From positions 204,183 to 268,182 of the forward strand of contig PLBY01000068.1 of assembly GCA_003134655.1 (NCBI GenBank): DNA of 64,000 nt, written 5' to 3'. The position numbers were made by a program, and so were the translations under genes. The DNA is from Acidobacteriaceae bacterium (GTDB lineage Bacteria; Acidobacteriota; Terriglobia; Terriglobales; Acidobacteriaceae). Of this stretch, positions 38,656 to 47,559 are shown one piece after another (position 1 is the first letter of the stretch; each line of letters begins with the position of its first letter). The notes under the pieces were generated by a model that was not told where the DNA came from, searched no databases, and worked only from the letters and a program-made list of their open reading frames with translations.

Positions 38656-39710
38656 ACTCCACATCCAGCCGCAACATCGATCTGATCGATCGCTACCTGC
38701 AAGCCGTCCGCTTCTGGCTGCCCAAAACGAATCGGCAAGAGGATCTGCTCGCCGAGCTGGGAGAGGATCTGCGCTCTCAGTTCGAGGACAAGGAAGCGGA
38801 ACTCGGTCACCCGCTCGACAAGGCCGAGATGTCCGCGATCCTGAAACGCTGCGGCAGTCCGATGATGGTCGCTGGCCGCCTCGGGCCGCAACGTCATCTG
38901 ATTGGGCCCGCGTTATTCCCTATCTACGAGTTTGTCTTAAAGATGGTGCTGCTGTGGATTCTGGTTCCGGTCTTTGTCTTCATCGTCGGCCCGGTAAACA
39001 TGGCCAATGCCGGCGGCGACTGGGGATCAGGCGTGTTAACCACCATCGGCGACCTCTGGTCTGGCCTATTCATCGCGGCGGGCATTATCACGCTCGTGTT
39101 TGCCATTATCGAGCGCACCAACACACACCTCGGGACTGAGATCAAATGGGACCCGCTCAAGTTGCCCCCGGTGCGGAAGGAAGAGGGCAAACCCTCTCCT
39201 CTGAAAGCCCTCTGCGAATTCGGATTCAACATCTTCGGTCTCGTCTGGTTGTTGCTTGTGCCGCATTATCCATTCCTGATCCTCGGTCCGGCGGCGGCCA
39301 TCCTGAAGGCGGGGCCGCTGCTGCACACTTACTACCTTCCGTTTGTTCTCATCAGCGTAGCGGCCCTGGTGAGGTCCGGCATCACCTTGGCACGCCCGCA
39401 TTGGGACTGGTTTCCGCCCGTGAGCGAACTGCTGCAATCAGTCCTTCTGCTGATCGTGCTGAATTACATGATCGAAGCCATCGGGAAGACACCCAGCGTG
39501 TATCCATTCGTTGTCCTACAGGACGCGGTAAGGAATTCACCGAAATACTTCCAGTTGGCTGGAATCGTGAATGTGTCAATTCTGGCCAGCATCGTGTTCG
39601 GTTGGCTGGGAGTCTGTATTGCCGCGCTTTTACAGGTCTGGGTATTCCTCCGATATCTCCGCAAGCGAACTTCCGGCGCGCAACGAGCCGCATCCATCGG
39701 AGCGCAGTGA
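38652..39710 (+). CDS. HAAS-domain-type multi-pass membrane protein, partner of PadR
   Basis: 352 residues from the ATG at 38652, overlapping the padR stop by 4 bp. The N-terminal 75 residues form a HAAS/DUF1700-like helical domain (IDRYLQAVRFWLP, EDLLAELGEDLRSQFEDKEAE), followed by about 6-7 TM segments. Proteins with this domain are often encoded directly after PadR genes and are thought to be connected to membrane-stress sensing. The specific function is unknown. Confidence 0.85.
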   Translation: MNSTSSRNIDLIDRYLQAVRFWLPKTNRQEDLLAELGEDLRSQFEDKEAELGHPLDKAEMSAILKRCGSPMMVAGRLGPQRHLIGPALFPIYEFVLKMVLLWILVPVFVFIVGPVNMANAGGDWGSGVLTTIGDLWSGLFIAAGIITLVFAIIERTNTHLGTEIKWDPLKLPPVRKEEGKPSPLKALCEFGFNIFGLVWLLLVPHYPFLILGPAAAILKAGPLLHTYYLPFVLISVAALVRSGITLARPHWDWFPPVSELLQSVLLLIVLNYMIEAIGKTPSVYPFVVLQDAVRNSPKYFQLAGIVNVSILASIVFGWLGVCIAALLQVWVFLRYLRKRTSGAQRAASIGAQ

Positions 39711-39847
39711 AGCCCTGGGAATTTACAAAATCAGCGGCGCGCCCGACGACACGAGCACGCCCGCAGGCATTCTCGCTCCTCCGTCGTGCTCTCCTGCGTC
39801 GCATTCCCTCCGTCCAGCGAGTGATCTACGAAGCCTGCAGAGAGACG

Positions 39848-39925
39848 TGTAGCGCCGGCATCCTGCCGGCTGTCGCGGGGCGTCTCGCCCCCGCAGCGGA
39901 AGGTGGCACAGCGCCGTCAGTTTCA
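39848..39925. repeat. Structured dispersed repeat upstream of glnS (GTAGCGCCG family)
   Basis: GTAGCGCCGGC.. with hairpins GCCGGCA-TCC-TGCCGGC and GCGGGGCG-tct-CGCCCCCGC. It is the same family as the element at 62868-62936: the order GTAGCGCCG..GGCTGTCG..GGCGTCTCGCC is shared. It occupies the 257-bp gap between the membrane protein and glnS. Confidence 0.7.
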
Positions 39926-39967
39926 CCCCGGCGCGGCGGTCTTTCGTTGCGGTAAGATCAAGAGATT

Positions 39968-41695
39968 ATGAAAACGTCCGACACCGAGGCCGAGACGGGC
40001 ACGAACGCCGCCCCCGACTCTCGCCCGTCCAATTTCATACGCGACATCATTCTCGACGACCTGAAGACCAATAAATACAGCGGCCGGGTGCAGACCCGCT
40101 TTCCTCCCGAGCCCAACGGATACCTCCACATCGGGCACGCCAAGGCGATTTGCCTCGACTTCGGACTCGCCGACGAATTCGGCGGACATACGAACCTCCG
40201 CTTCGACGATACGAATCCCGAGAAGGAAGAGACTGAGTACGTCGACTCCATCATGGAAGACGTGAAGTGGCTCGGCTTCCACTGGGACGGCCTCTTCTAC
40301 GCGTCGGATTACTTTGACCAGCTCTACGAGTGGGCTCTGAAGCTGATCCGCGACGGCAAAGCGTACGTGGACGATCTTTCGGCCGAAGAAATTCGCAAGT
40401 ACCGCGGCACCCTCACCGAGCCGGGCAAGGACAGCCCACACCGCAACCGCTCGGTGGAAGAAAATCTAGACCTGTTTCAGCGCATGAAGGCCGGAGAATT
40501 TCCCGACGGCTCGCGCGTGCTGCGCGCCCAGGTCGACATGGCCTCGCCCAACCTGAACATGCGCGATCCGGTGATGTACCGAATCCTGCACGCCGCGCAT
40601 CACCGCACGGGCGACAAGTGGTGCATCTATCCGATGTACGACTACGCCCACGGCCAGTCGGACTCGCTCGAAAAAGTGACGCACTCCATGTGTACGCTGG
40701 AGTTTGAAGATCACCGCCCGCTCTACAACTGGTTTATCCAGCAACTGGGCATCTTCCCGTCACAGCAAATCGAATTCGACCGCCTCAATCTGACCCACAC
40801 GCTGCTGAGCAAGCGCAAGCTGCTGCAGTTGGTGCGCGAGGGCCGGGTACGTGGCTGGGACGATCCGCGCATGCCGACGCTGAGCGGCATCCGGCGCCGC
40901 GGCTACACGCCCGAGGCAATCCGCAATTTCTGTGCATCGATCGGCGTATCAAAAACGACCGGGTCGATCGAACTGGCCATGCTTGAACACTTCGTGCGCG
41001 AGGACTTGAACAAGCGAGCCCTCCGCGTGATGGCTGTCCTCCGCCCGCTGAAGGTTGTGATCGACAACTATCCCGAGAACCAGACCGAAGAAATGGACGC
41101 GGTGAACAACCCGGAAGACGCGGCCGCCGGAAGCCGCAAGGTCCCGTTCTCGCGCGTGCTGTACATCGAGCAAGACGACTTCCGCGAGGTTCCGCCGCCC
41201 AAGTATTTCCGCCTGACCCCGGGCCGCGAGGTTCGCCTGCGCTACGGCTACCTGGTCACCTGCACGAGCGTCGTGAAGAACGACAAAGGTGAAGTCGTCG
41301 AAGTTCACTGCCGCTACGATCCAGCAACGCGCGGTGGAAATACTCCCGACGGCCGCAAGGTGAAGGCGACGATCCACTGGGTCTCGGCCGCGCATGCGGT
41401 CGATGCCGAGGTGCGCATCTACGAAAACCTGTTCCTGAAGGAAAATCCCAGCGGCGTCGAAGAGGGCAAGGACGTTCTCGACAACCTCAATCCCCATTCG
41501 CTGGAGATCATCGCCGACGCGAAGGTCGAGCCGTCGCTGGCGAACGCCACGGCCGGCACCCGGTATCAGTTCGAGCGCCTGGGATACTTCTCCGTCGACC
41601 CCGATTCGAAGCCGGGCAAGCCAGTGTTCAACCGCACCGTCGCGTTGAAGGACGCCTGGGCGAGAGCTGAAAAGAAGCAGGCTGGCAAGCCGTAA
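39968..41695 (+). CDS. glnS: Glutaminyl-tRNA synthetase
   Basis: 575 residues. Class I signature [16 protein letters not shown] (HIGH motif) and the KMSKS-type loop LLSKRKL, with [20 protein letters not shown] and the beta-barrel anticodon-binding C-terminus ([15 protein letters not shown]). Bacteria often lack GlnRS and use GatCAB instead; the length here fits GlnRS. It charges tRNA-Gln directly. Confidence 0.95.
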   Translation: MKTSDTEAETGTNAAPDSRPSNFIRDIILDDLKTNKYSGRVQTRFPPEPNGYLHIGHAKAICLDFGLADEFGGHTNLRFDDTNPEKEETEYVDSIMEDVKWLGFHWDGLFYASDYFDQLYEWALKLIRDGKAYVDDLSAEEIRKYRGTLTEPGKDSPHRNRSVEENLDLFQRMKAGEFPDGSRVLRAQVDMASPNLNMRDPVMYRILHAAHHRTGDKWCIYPMYDYAHGQSDSLEKVTHSMCTLEFEDHRPLYNWFIQQLGIFPSQQIEFDRLNLTHTLLSKRKLLQLVREGRVRGWDDPRMPTLSGIRRRGYTPEAIRNFCASIGVSKTTGSIELAMLEHFVREDLNKRALRVMAVLRPLKVVIDNYPENQTEEMDAVNNPEDAAAGSRKVPFSRVLYIEQDDFREVPPPKYFRLTPGREVRLRYGYLVTCTSVVKNDKGEVVEVHCRYDPATRGGNTPDGRKVKATIHWVSAAHAVDAEVRIYENLFLKENPSGVEEGKDVLDNLNPHSLEIIADAKVEPSLANATAGTRYQFERLGYFSVDPDSKPGKPVFNRTVALKDAWARAEKKQAGKP

Positions 41696-41731
41696 AGGCT
41701 AACGTTCTCACTCGAAAAACGTCTGGGAGAA

Positions 41732-42658
41732 ATGATGCACGCGAGTCTCGCCGTCCCCCTGGCAATGGTATTCTCGCCGCTCGTGTTTTGGCCTTACTGC
41801 GCCGGAGCCGCTCTCACTCTCATTGGGGTGTTTGCGGTGAGGCGGGAACTCGCCGAGGCGAGCGGCCTCGAAAAGATTCTGGCATTAGGCGGCGTGTTCG
41901 TCGCCGCATCGCTCGCGGCTTTCAGCGGCGAGCACTTTGGACTTGCCAAGTTCATTCAGCAGGGTGTGCCCTCCTGGATTCCGTGGCACTTGTTCTGGGC
42001 CTACTTCGTGGGTTGCGCCCTGCTGGCCGCAGCCTTGAGCATCGCAACCAACGTACAAGTGCGCCTGTCCGCCACCTTGTTGGGAATTATGATCTTTTTC
42101 TTCGTGCTAACGATTCATCTGCCCAGGGTGCTGGCGAACCCGCACGACCGGATTGCGTGGGCCGTCGCGGTCCGGGATTCCTCTTTCGCCGGATGTGCCT
42201 GGGCTCTGGCCGGGTCTCATACGGAAGAGTGGAGAACTCACGGTACCCACAAGCTGATCACGCTCGGGCGTCTTCTGATCGCTGTAGCTGCAGTGTTCTT
42301 CGGCGTGGAACATTTCCTGCATTCCCAATTCGTCCCCGTCATTCCCCTCGAGAAGCTCATGCCCACGTGGTATCCAGTTCATCTTCTTATCGCGTATGTT
42401 ACGGGCACGGTCCTGATCGCAGCGGGCGTGAGCCTGCTGCGCGGAATACGGACCAGAGCGGCGGCGACCTCGATAGGAATTCTGGCTCTGGCAACGGTTC
42501 TGTTGGTTTACCTGCCGATCGCGATTGCGATCCCGTCGTCCGCAGGCACCGGAGAAAAGATTGAAGGCTTGAACTATTTCTTCGACACCTTGCTCTTTGC
42601 CGGGATGGTGTTGGTTCTGGCGAATGCGCTCCCGAAGGGTACGCGCCGATTGACGTGA
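41732..42658 (+). CDS. Multi-pass membrane protein with internal duplication (DoxX-like)
   Basis: 308 residues, about 8-9 TM segments. Two halves share the pattern FSGEHFGLAKFIQQGVPSWI / FGVEHFLHSQFVPVIP..TWY, then P-x-HL..AY..G..L.AA..S, then LL.. L..I..P, indicating a tandem duplication of a four-TM unit. DoxX-like topology is suggested by the EHF and W-x-P-x-HL motifs. The gene lies 37 bp after glnS and may share its transcript. Function unknown. Confidence 0.75.
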   Translation: MMHASLAVPLAMVFSPLVFWPYCAGAALTLIGVFAVRRELAEASGLEKILALGGVFVAASLAAFSGEHFGLAKFIQQGVPSWIPWHLFWAYFVGCALLAAALSIATNVQVRLSATLLGIMIFFFVLTIHLPRVLANPHDRIAWAVAVRDSSFAGCAWALAGSHTEEWRTHGTHKLITLGRLLIAVAAVFFGVEHFLHSQFVPVIPLEKLMPTWYPVHLLIAYVTGTVLIAAGVSLLRGIRTRAAATSIGILALATVLLVYLPIAIAIPSSAGTGEKIEGLNYFFDTLLFAGMVLVLANALPKGTRRLT

Positions 42659-42670
42659 CGCCTAGCTGTG

Positions 42671-43285
42671 CTACTGACTGTCGTAGATTTCGCGGTAGCG
42701 TCGCTCAACGATAGGATGGCCGAGGTGCAGATCACGGCGTAGTTTGCAGACCGAGATCAAGGCTCTAACCTCGCGGTCGTCTTGCTCTATTTTCTCCGGC
42801 GACCTGATACGCTTCCCTAAACGCTGAATCGTCCTCCCGCTAATGGCAGCGGATATCTTCAATGCAATCAGTTCCACGAGAGGCAAAATATCTCCAACCC
42901 CAGTTGGATATGGGATTGGAACAGCGTCGTGGACGATTCCGCCCTCCAGAAGGCAGCGATTATTGATTCGGATGCCGCCCGTCAAGAAATCAACATTGAC
43001 GGCTGTCGGAGTATGGCTCTGCGTGCATGTGCGGTTGGTCGGATCGGGACAGTCATCTTCCACCACGACAAACTCCCCGGATCTCGAGAGGGCGGCCATA
43101 GCGTCAGGATATGGGACTACGACAATATCTAGATCATTCGTCAGGCGCGGCATTCCGTATTCGCGGCAAGCTGCGGCGCCGATGAGCGTGAAGGTGATAC
43201 CGCGATCACCAAAGACAAACTTGAGCCTCTCAAATGTTTCGTACTGGGCGTCAGTCGCGTACTTGAGCACTCGTGACCCTCTCAC
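42671..43285 (-). CDS. Nucleotidyltransferase-fold protein (AbiEii / DUF6036-like)
   Basis: 204 residues from a GTG overlapping the amidohydrolase stop (GTGA). The nucleotidyltransferase-fold signature is visible: IGAAACREYGMPRLTNDLDI (G-x-x-A...TxDLDI, the DxD metal site), then VNVDFLTGG, then a helical C-terminus. The family includes AbiEii-type toxins of type IV toxin-antitoxin systems. No adjacent AbiEi-like antitoxin is seen, only a secreted amidohydrolase upstream, so it may be a housekeeping or orphan enzyme. Confidence 0.8.
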   Translation of the reverse strand: MRGSRVLKYATDAQYETFERLKFVFGDRGITFTLIGAAACREYGMPRLTNDLDIVVVPYPDAMAALSRSGEFVVVEDDCPDPTNRTCTQSHTPTAVNVDFLTGGIRINNRCLLEGGIVHDAVPIPYPTGVGDILPLVELIALKISAAISGRTIQRLGKRIRSPEKIEQDDREVRALISVCKLRRDLHLGHPIVERRYREIYDSQ

Positions 43286-44688
43286 TTCCCCCTCGCCGCT
43301 GCCTCTACGCCCGCCAGCATCTTGTCCAAATCTGCCCGCGAGAAATATCGCCCGTTCACGATCACCGCCGCAATCTTCTGCGTGTTGCGAATATCATCGA
43401 GCGGGTTCGCATCGAGCAGCACCAGATCGGAGAGCTTTCCCTTCTCGATTGTTCCCAGCCTGTCATCCATCCCGAGGAACTTCGCCGGATTTAGAGTTGC
43501 CGTCTGCAGAGCTTCCATCGGCGTGAAGCCGGCGGCCACGAATCGTTGCAGCTCTTCGTGCAAGCTGAAGCCGGGGAAAATATAGACACCGGGAGGTGTG
43601 TCCGTGCCCGCAAGAAACGGAATCCCGGCACGGTGCATCGCATTCACGACTTCCAGTTCTTTTTCTACGAACCGCTTGCGGGTCGCGAGATCATCCGTGC
43701 TGAACTCATGCATGATCTGCTCGGTAAAGCGCTTCCACGTCACATCTTTCCAGGACGCGGGCACGTACTTGGCGCGAGTGTCGCTGGCGAAGTCCGTTTG
43801 ATCAATCAAGTTGCCGCCGCGCTCCCACACGAGAGTAGGGCACTGCCACGTGTGATTCTTCGCCAGGAGCGCGAACAGCGCCGCCGCCCGCTTCGGGTCG
43901 TACGTCGAAAGAAATTGACCCTGCGTCTTGGGCCCTTTCAGGAATGCGTCTTCCAGCGGCGAACTGCCCTCAAAGATTCCGATCAAATGCTCAAAACTCT
44001 TCTGTCCCGCATTCGAAGCCTCGGAAGCACGCACCGAATCCGGCACATGCCCGACGAAAGTGATCCCCTGCTTGCGCGCCTCCTCGGCAATCGCAAACAC
44101 CGCCTCGCGCGGAATCAGCGACTGCAACTTGACGAAATCCGCGCCCCGCCGCTTCAGGTCGTCGACGGCTCGCTGGCCGTCCTCCGGAGTGGTAATCGCA
44201 ATCGAGCTGGGAAAGCGCGGCTGGGGACCATCGAGCATTGGTCCGGAGAACACCATGCGGGGCCCGATCAGCGCCCCGGCAGTGATTTCCTTGCGCCACT
44301 GCTGCAGCACTTTTAACTCGCCGCCCATGTCCCGCACGCCCGTAATGCCATTGGCGATGAACAGCGGCAGCGTGACTTCCTTCCCACGTGGGAACCAGTC
44401 GCCGAAGACCATGTGGACATGCATGTCCCAGAGCCCTGGGATCAGGAACTTGCCTGTCCCATCCACATCTACGCCTTGCGGTTTCCCGCCCCCGCCCCCC
44501 GCGGAACTGCCGATCTCCGCGATTTTTCCGTCGCGCACAATCACAGTGCGATGCGCCTGCGCCGGCCCGCCAGTCGTATCGATGACGGTGACATCATGGA
44601 TGATCACAACCGAAGGCGAGGCAGGCTGCCCAGCCAGGATGCCGCAGATGCACAACAGGAAGATCGCGCACGCAAAAGTGTGCTTCAT
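43282..44688 (-). CDS. Secreted metal-dependent amidohydrolase (imidazolonepropionase-like)
   Basis: 468 residues with a signal peptide (ends near ILAGQ). Metal motif LWDMHVHMVFGDW (HxH, about 93-105), the carboxylated-Lys region FVKLQS, His in TFVGHVPDSV and the distal Asp in FLAGTDTPPG. This is the subtype of amidohydrolase often exported by Acidobacteria, acting on cyclic amides or peptides in the periplasm. The stop overlaps the GTG start of the nucleotidyltransferase-fold gene. Confidence 0.9.
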   Translation of the reverse strand: MKHTFACAIFLLCICGILAGQPASPSVVIIHDVTVIDTTGGPAQAHRTVIVRDGKIAEIGSSAGGGGGKPQGVDVDGTGKFLIPGLWDMHVHMVFGDWFPRGKEVTLPLFIANGITGVRDMGGELKVLQQWRKEITAGALIGPRMVFSGPMLDGPQPRFPSSIAITTPEDGQRAVDDLKRRGADFVKLQSLIPREAVFAIAEEARKQGITFVGHVPDSVRASEASNAGQKSFEHLIGIFEGSSPLEDAFLKGPKTQGQFLSTYDPKRAAALFALLAKNHTWQCPTLVWERGGNLIDQTDFASDTRAKYVPASWKDVTWKRFTEQIMHEFSTDDLATRKRFVEKELEVVNAMHRAGIPFLAGTDTPPGVYIFPGFSLHEELQRFVAAGFTPMEALQTATLNPAKFLGMDDRLGTIEKGKLSDLVLLDANPLDDIRNTQKIAAVIVNGRYFSRADLDKMLAGVEAAARGK

Positions 44689-44803
44689 GGGAACGAATCT
44701 TAGAGACGCCGCTCGCGATAGTCAAAGAACGAGCTTGTTCCTGCGCCAGAAAAGCGCTAAAGTTACCGCCAATTTCCGCGCTCACGCTTCACAGGAGGAC
44801 TCA

Positions 44804-45259
44804 ATGGCACGTCGAGCATTTCTCACACGACTGGCACAGTTGGCCGCCCTACCGTTTTTTGCCGCCACAGGCGCGTTGCAAGCGCAATCCGCCCGCAAGC
44901 TCAAGATTTTGATGAAGAGCGCGTGGGGCTCCGACGATCCCACCAAAGCCGCGTTTCCCTTTTCGCACGCGCTGGCGCTCGCCGAAGCCGGACACGAGGT
45001 GCAGATCTACCTGCTTGGCGAGGCAGTGGTGTTGATGCGCAAAGTCGTTGCCGACGCGGTGACGCCCGTAGGCTGGCCGACGGTGGGAGAGTTCCTGAAC
45101 AAACTTTCCACGAAGCATGTGCAGATCTACGCCTGCGGCGCGTGTTCCCGGGCACGGGCCGTGACCGAATCCGACCTGGCCAATTACGGAGCAAAATTCG
45201 GCAGCCCGCCCATTTTTGTGTCACTGGTGGAATGGGCGGATCACATCATCACGGAATAA
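44804..45259 (+). CDS. DsrE-family periplasmic protein with Tat-like signal
   Basis: 151 residues, preceded by AGGAGG. The N-terminal ARRAFLTRLAQLAALPFFAA resembles a Tat signal (RRxFL). The DsrE-type fold follows (LKILMKSAWGSDDP, VQIYLLGEAVVLM), with two Cys in YACGACSRARAV near residue 113, as in DsrE/TusD-like sulfur-transfer proteins. Probably a periplasmic sulfur-relay or thiol protein. It is convergent with the DsbD-N/TlpA/CcdA thiol unit. Confidence 0.85.
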   Translation: MARRAFLTRLAQLAALPFFAATGALQAQSARKLKILMKSAWGSDDPTKAAFPFSHALALAEAGHEVQIYLLGEAVVLMRKVVADAVTPVGWPTVGEFLNKLSTKHVQIYACGACSRARAVTESDLANYGAKFGSPPIFVSLVEWADHIITE

Positions 45260-45312
45260 TCAATGAACGGAAATAATCGGTGAACGGAACCCTGACGGCT
45301 GAAAGCTGACAG

Positions 45313-45852
45313 CTAGTTGTGCACGTGCGGACTCTGGGCCGGGTTCGCGTGGTGTGTGGCTGGTTCCTGGATGACTTTCACGTCAAAGCTCACGGGCAGC
45401 GTTTTCGGGGGGAAACATTGCGCATTGTCGCAGGCCTGATAGCGCAGTACTCCATGCATCACGTATTTTCCCGGGGTCACAGAGAGCAAAGGATGCACCC
45501 CCACCGCGACCGTAAAATCTCCGCTGTATACATTCAGCTTCTGATCCGGCGAAAACGGGAAGGTCAGGTCTTTGCCCGCAGGATACTCGATCTTTCCCAG
45601 GATGATGTCGGTGGGCAGGTCCATCTTCAAACTCGTGGGAATCAGGAACTCATCCTTCGGTGCGTTCGAGTTGATGTGGAATCCCGAAGCGACCCGAAAA
45701 TTCAAATTCACCATGGTCTGCCTGGTGCGCATTGCCGTGACCAGCCCTACCGGAGCGAACGACACCGAGGGTGCCTTTCCTCCCTGCGCCGCGGCCGTGC
45801 CCGCAAGCAAGGCGAGCAGCCAGATCAACTTCGCGTTATGGCCTCGCATCAT
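45313..45852 (-). CDS. DsbD N-terminal-domain-like periplasmic thiol protein
   Basis: 179 residues from the ATG at 45852 (a second ATG follows at once). Signal peptide (KLIWLLALLAGTAAAQ), then a DsbD-N immunoglobulin-like domain with the redox Cys pair in RYQACDNAQCFPPKTLPV (C-x4-C-[FL]PP). A His-rich tail ends in HVHN, possibly metal-binding. Together with ccdA and tlpA just upstream on the same strand it would make up the three parts of DsbD, split over three genes. Confidence 0.88.
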   Translation of the reverse strand: MMRGHNAKLIWLLALLAGTAAAQGGKAPSVSFAPVGLVTAMRTRQTMVNLNFRVASGFHINSNAPKDEFLIPTSLKMDLPTDIILGKIEYPAGKDLTFPFSPDQKLNVYSGDFTVAVGVHPLLSVTPGKYVMHGVLRYQACDNAQCFPPKTLPVSFDVKVIQEPATHHANPAQSPHVHN

Positions 45853-45957
45853 TTTGGAGATACTCAATACTAGAGCGATCTCGACCCCGTTCCTATTGTC
45901 ACTTCTGAGCCTTCGAGCCATCCCGAATGTTAGAACGATCGGCGACCCGACGCGACG

Positions 45958-46716
45958 TTACCTCTGAACAGGCCCGTTTTCGCGCATCGTCTGGGCCGAT
46001 GCCTCGTTCTTCGCGGCTTCCGTGTCTAACGCCTTCTTGATCGAATCCTCGATTTCACCCTTGCCCTTCAACCCAATAATCTTGTCCACAATCTTTCCGT
46101 CGCGCCCGATAAAAAAGCTCTCCGGTAGTGCGGGAATGCCGCCGTACGCGTCGCCCACCGCTTCCTTCCCGAGCAGCACCGGATAGTTGACTCCCATGTC
46201 CTTGGCAAACTTGGCGATGTCTTCTTTCCCAGAATCATCCATCGCGACCCCGATCACCTGCAGCCCTTGCGAGCCGTACTGGTTCTGCAACTCCACCAGC
46301 CACGGAGTTTCGATTTTGCACGGTCCACACCACGTCGCCCAGAAATTCAGCAGAACAGCCTTGCCGCGCAGGTCCGACAAGCGCAGGCTCTTCCCGTCAA
46401 GCGATTCGAGCGTAAAGTCCGGCGCGGCCGAGGCCTTGGTGATGAGCGGAGTTGATCCCGAGCGCCGAGCCGCGTGAAAACCGAAGAACAGCATTGCCGC
46501 GGCGATCACGGCCACCGCGAACAGAGCCAGCGGGTTGCGGTTCCCGCCCGTCGCTGGTAGGGGAACCGGAACACCGCTAGCGAAATCCGACTGCTGAAAC
46601 GTCGTGCCACAAGCGCCGCAAGTGACCACGCTGGGCGCACCCACCGGAGTCGTGCCGGCACTCTGATTTAGCGCCGCTCCGCACTTTGGACAAAACCGAA
46701 ATTCTTCAATCCTCAA
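45958..46716 (-). CDS. TlpA-type thioredoxin with N-terminal zinc ribbon and membrane anchor
   Basis: 252 residues from the TTG at 46716 (GGGAGG eight bases before). Cytoplasmic zinc ribbon FRFCPKCGAAL..CGACGTTF, one TM near residue 65, then a TlpA/AhpC-like domain with FWATWCGPCKIETPWL (CxxC) and FIGRDGKIVDKIIGLKG. It should reduce periplasmic thiols with electrons from CcdA; its N-terminus overlaps the ccdA 3' end by 11 bp in the longest frame. A cytoplasmic zinc ribbon on a TlpA protein is uncommon. Confidence 0.85.
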   Translation of the reverse strand: MRIEEFRFCPKCGAALNQSAGTTPVGAPSVVTCGACGTTFQQSDFASGVPVPLPATGGNRNPLALFAVAVIAAAMLFFGFHAARRSGSTPLITKASAAPDFTLESLDGKSLRLSDLRGKAVLLNFWATWCGPCKIETPWLVELQNQYGSQGLQVIGVAMDDSGKEDIAKFAKDMGVNYPVLLGKEAVGDAYGGIPALPESFFIGRDGKIVDKIIGLKGKGEIEDSIKKALDTEAAKNEASAQTMRENGPVQR

Positions 46717-46732
46717 AACCAGATCCTCCCAC

Positions 46733-47467
46733 TTACAAAGCAAAACGGTTCAGAAACGACAGCCAACTCGAAATCAGCGTAAACCGCCCGATCACCAGCA
46801 ACACGCCCAGAGCGATCATCAGGCCGCCGCTGGCCACTTCCAGCAAGTGCATCTTCGAGCGAAAGCGGCTGTAAAACTTCAGGAAGCGCTCCATCAGCAG
46901 AGATGTCAGGATGAACGGCACCGCCAGCCCCAGCGAATAAACCGCCAGCAGAGCGATTCCCTTGACCAGCGTGTCCTGTTCGCTGGCCAGCGTCAGCAGC
47001 ACGGTCAGAATCGGCCCCAGACACGGCGTCCAGCCGAACGCGAACGCGAAACCAATCACGAATGCGCCCACCGGCGTGCTGCTGCCTTTCACGCTATGCA
47101 ACCGCGCATCGGTATAGAGCGCCTTGATCTTGAAAATTCCAGTCAGGTGCAACCCGAAAATAATGATGACCACGCCCGCCACGATCGACAGCGTGTGCTT
47201 GTAGCGCGCCGCGATCTGCCCGATTTCCGTCGAGATCGCCCCCAGCGTCACAAACACCACGCTGAAGCCCAGGATGAACCCGATCGAGTTCACCATGACC
47301 CGGCGCATCAGCTGCCCCTGCGGCGCCTTCAGTTCCTCCACGCCGGCGCCCGAGATCAAAGAGACATAGCCCGGCACCAGCGGAAGAACGCAAGGCGAAA
47401 GAAAAGAGATCAAGCCCGCGATAAACGCGGCGAGCGGAAGCGGAAGGCCTGACAGGAAGCTGGACAT
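46733..47467 (-). CDS. ccdA: CcdA-family transmembrane thiol-electron carrier
   Basis: 244 residues, six TM segments. LISFLSPCVLPLVPGYVSLISG and GFAFAFGWTPCLGPILTVLL each contain one of the redox Cys (both in Cys-Pro / Pro-Cys contexts). It moves reducing equivalents from cytoplasmic thioredoxin to periplasmic TlpA-type proteins, for cytochrome c maturation or disulfide reduction. First gene of the ccdA-tlpA-dsbD-N unit. Confidence 0.93.
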   Translation of the reverse strand: MSSFLSGLPLPLAAFIAGLISFLSPCVLPLVPGYVSLISGAGVEELKAPQGQLMRRVMVNSIGFILGFSVVFVTLGAISTEIGQIAARYKHTLSIVAGVVIIIFGLHLTGIFKIKALYTDARLHSVKGSSTPVGAFVIGFAFAFGWTPCLGPILTVLLTLASEQDTLVKGIALLAVYSLGLAVPFILTSLLMERFLKFYSRFRSKMHLLEVASGGLMIALGVLLVIGRFTLISSWLSFLNRFAL

Positions 47468-47559
47468 TCGATTTTATTGTACCTGCTGGATGCTGCCTCA
47501 TTAGATCAGACGATCAAGACGGGATTAAGTTGCAAAGGTTGTGCGAGCGACGGGCCGCG

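Noticed and set aside
39146..39955. 269-codon plus-strand frame overlapping the HAAS membrane gene
   Set aside because: Alternative frame of a protein with clear TM pattern; it also runs through the dispersed repeat at 39848.
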